DNA of 6,105 nucleotides. Source: Pseudomonadota bacterium (lineage in GTDB: Bacteria > Pseudomonadota > Gammaproteobacteria > Xanthomonadales > Xanthomonadaceae). The translations under genes and the position numbers were made by a program. The notes under the pieces were generated by a model. The model was given only the letters and a program-made list of their open reading frames with translations. It made no database searches and was not told where the DNA came from. How positions within the stretch are numbered: position 1 is the first letter of the stretch; each line of letters begins with the position of its first letter. The stretch is taken from NCBI GenBank assembly GCA_023423855.1, contig JAFAEU010000341.1:1-6105 (forward strand), written 5' to 3'. Shown one piece after another: positions 5,792 through 6,105 of the stretch.

Positions 5792-5992
5792 TCAGCCGCC
5801 GCCCAGCGCGTGCACGATCTCCACGCGATCGCCTTCGGCCAGCACGTGGCCGGCGTGCCGGCTGCGCGGCACGATCTCGCCGTTGACCTCGACCGCGACC
5901 CGGCGCTCGCCGAGCCCCTGCTGTTCGAGCAGCGCCCGCACCGTGGCGCCCTGGGCGACGGTCAGCGCCTCGCCATTGAGCTGGATGTCCAT
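5792..5992 (-). CDS. thiS: Sulfur carrier protein ThiS
   Basis: ThiS is the ubiquitin-fold sulfur carrier of thiazole synthesis. Its C-terminal Gly-Gly is adenylated by a ThiF/MoeB-type enzyme, turned into a thiocarboxylate, and donates sulfur to ThiG. This 66-residue protein is of normal length and shows the family pattern: MDIQLNGEAL at 1-10, VAVEVNGEIVPRS at 32-44, LAEGDRVEIVHALGGG at 51-66 with the essential terminal GG. ATG 5992 is chosen because it gives the standard MxIxxNG start. The frame stays open upstream, but those residues are arginine-rich and unlike the family. No Shine-Dalgarno sequence is seen. A GACAAT hexamer at 6005-6000 is placed like the one before thiG, but it is a poorer match and abuts a GC hairpin. 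No adenylating enzyme, thiO or thiH is in the window. Confidence 0.95.
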   Translation of the reverse strand: MDIQLNGEALTVAQGATVRALLEQQGLGERRVAVEVNGEIVPRSRHAGHVLAEGDRVEIVHALGGG

Positions 5993-6105
5993 GTCCGCGA
6001 TTGTCGCCCGCCGGCGCGGCGGGCGCACCCCGGGCGTGCGGCACTGCGGCGTGAGCCGCCGGCGCCGTTCGGTAACACTTGCCACCATGCGGCCCCGTAT
6101 TGGGG
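5993..6105. other. Non-coding region upstream of thiS with several small hairpins
   Basis: No supported gene is visible. Four inverted repeats crowd this stretch: GCCCGCC/GGCGGGC around GGCGC (6006-6024), GCAC/GTGC around a CCCGGG core (6025-6039), GCGGC/GCCGC around GTGA (6046-6059) and CCCC/GGGG around GTATT (6093-6105). I looked for the conserved TPP-riboswitch boxes (CTGAGA and ACCTGA types) on the minus strand and found none. The region presumably holds the thiS promoter. The structures may simply reflect high GC content. Confidence 0.4.

Noticed and set aside
5407..5886. A plus-strand frame of 159 codons in the thiS–thiG gap
   Set aside because: It crosses the MITE-like repeat and runs into thiS in antisense. 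There is no motif and no ribosome-binding site.
6087..6105. Possible start of a plus-strand gene (ATG at 6087) at the right edge
   Set aside because: Only six codons are visible, there is no ribosome-binding site, and the last bases form a small CCCC/GGGG hairpin. Too little to call.
5993..6105. TPP riboswitch upstream of thiS
   Set aside because: None of the conserved aptamer boxes could be found on the minus strand.

Overview
This window is strongly GC-rich chromosomal DNA. It most likely comes from a gammaproteobacterium of the Xanthomonadaceae/Lysobacteraceae group (Lysobacter, Luteimonas, Stenotrophomonas or a relative). That placement is inferred from GC content, from the gene order thiS–thiG–trmB, from the protein sequences, and from intergenic repeats of types I associate with these genomes. 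No search was run. Nearly all coding is on the minus strand; one small gene is on the plus strand.

Layout from left to right. A fumarylacetoacetate-hydrolase-family enzyme (1-692, minus, last residues cut off by the window edge) is preceded, 5 nt away, by a 99-residue membrane protein of unknown function (698-997, minus). A short divergent promoter region (998-1079) holds a 14-nt palindrome. It separates that pair from a small stand-alone Rieske [2Fe-2S] protein (1080-1439, plus). The gap 1440-1830 holds two REP-like hairpins on either side of a start-less C-terminal fragment of an Mrr-type restriction endonuclease (1543-1779, minus). Next come a complete SLC13/TrkA-C-type permease (1831-3669, minus), two inverted arrays of a 7-nt repeat, trmB for tRNA m7G46 methyltransferase (3785-4555, minus), thiG (4574-5371, minus), a 420-nt gap with a MITE-like inverted repeat, and thiS (5792-5992, minus). 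The right end (5993-6105) is non-coding and rich in small hairpins.

ThiS and ThiG work together: ThiS carries the sulfur as a C-terminal thiocarboxylate and ThiG builds the thiazole phosphate of thiamin. Their genes are normally adjacent, but here an inverted-repeat element separates them. thiG has a GATAAT hexamer placed so that its transcript could be leaderless, and it is probably co-transcribed with trmB 18 nt downstream.

I see no clear undescribed system. The window is mostly housekeeping genes, and its interest lies in repeat-driven remodelling: a restriction-gene remnant bracketed by REP-like elements, a heptamer repeat that appears to encode the C-terminal tail of TrmB and also abuts the permease start, and a MITE-like element splitting thiS from thiG.
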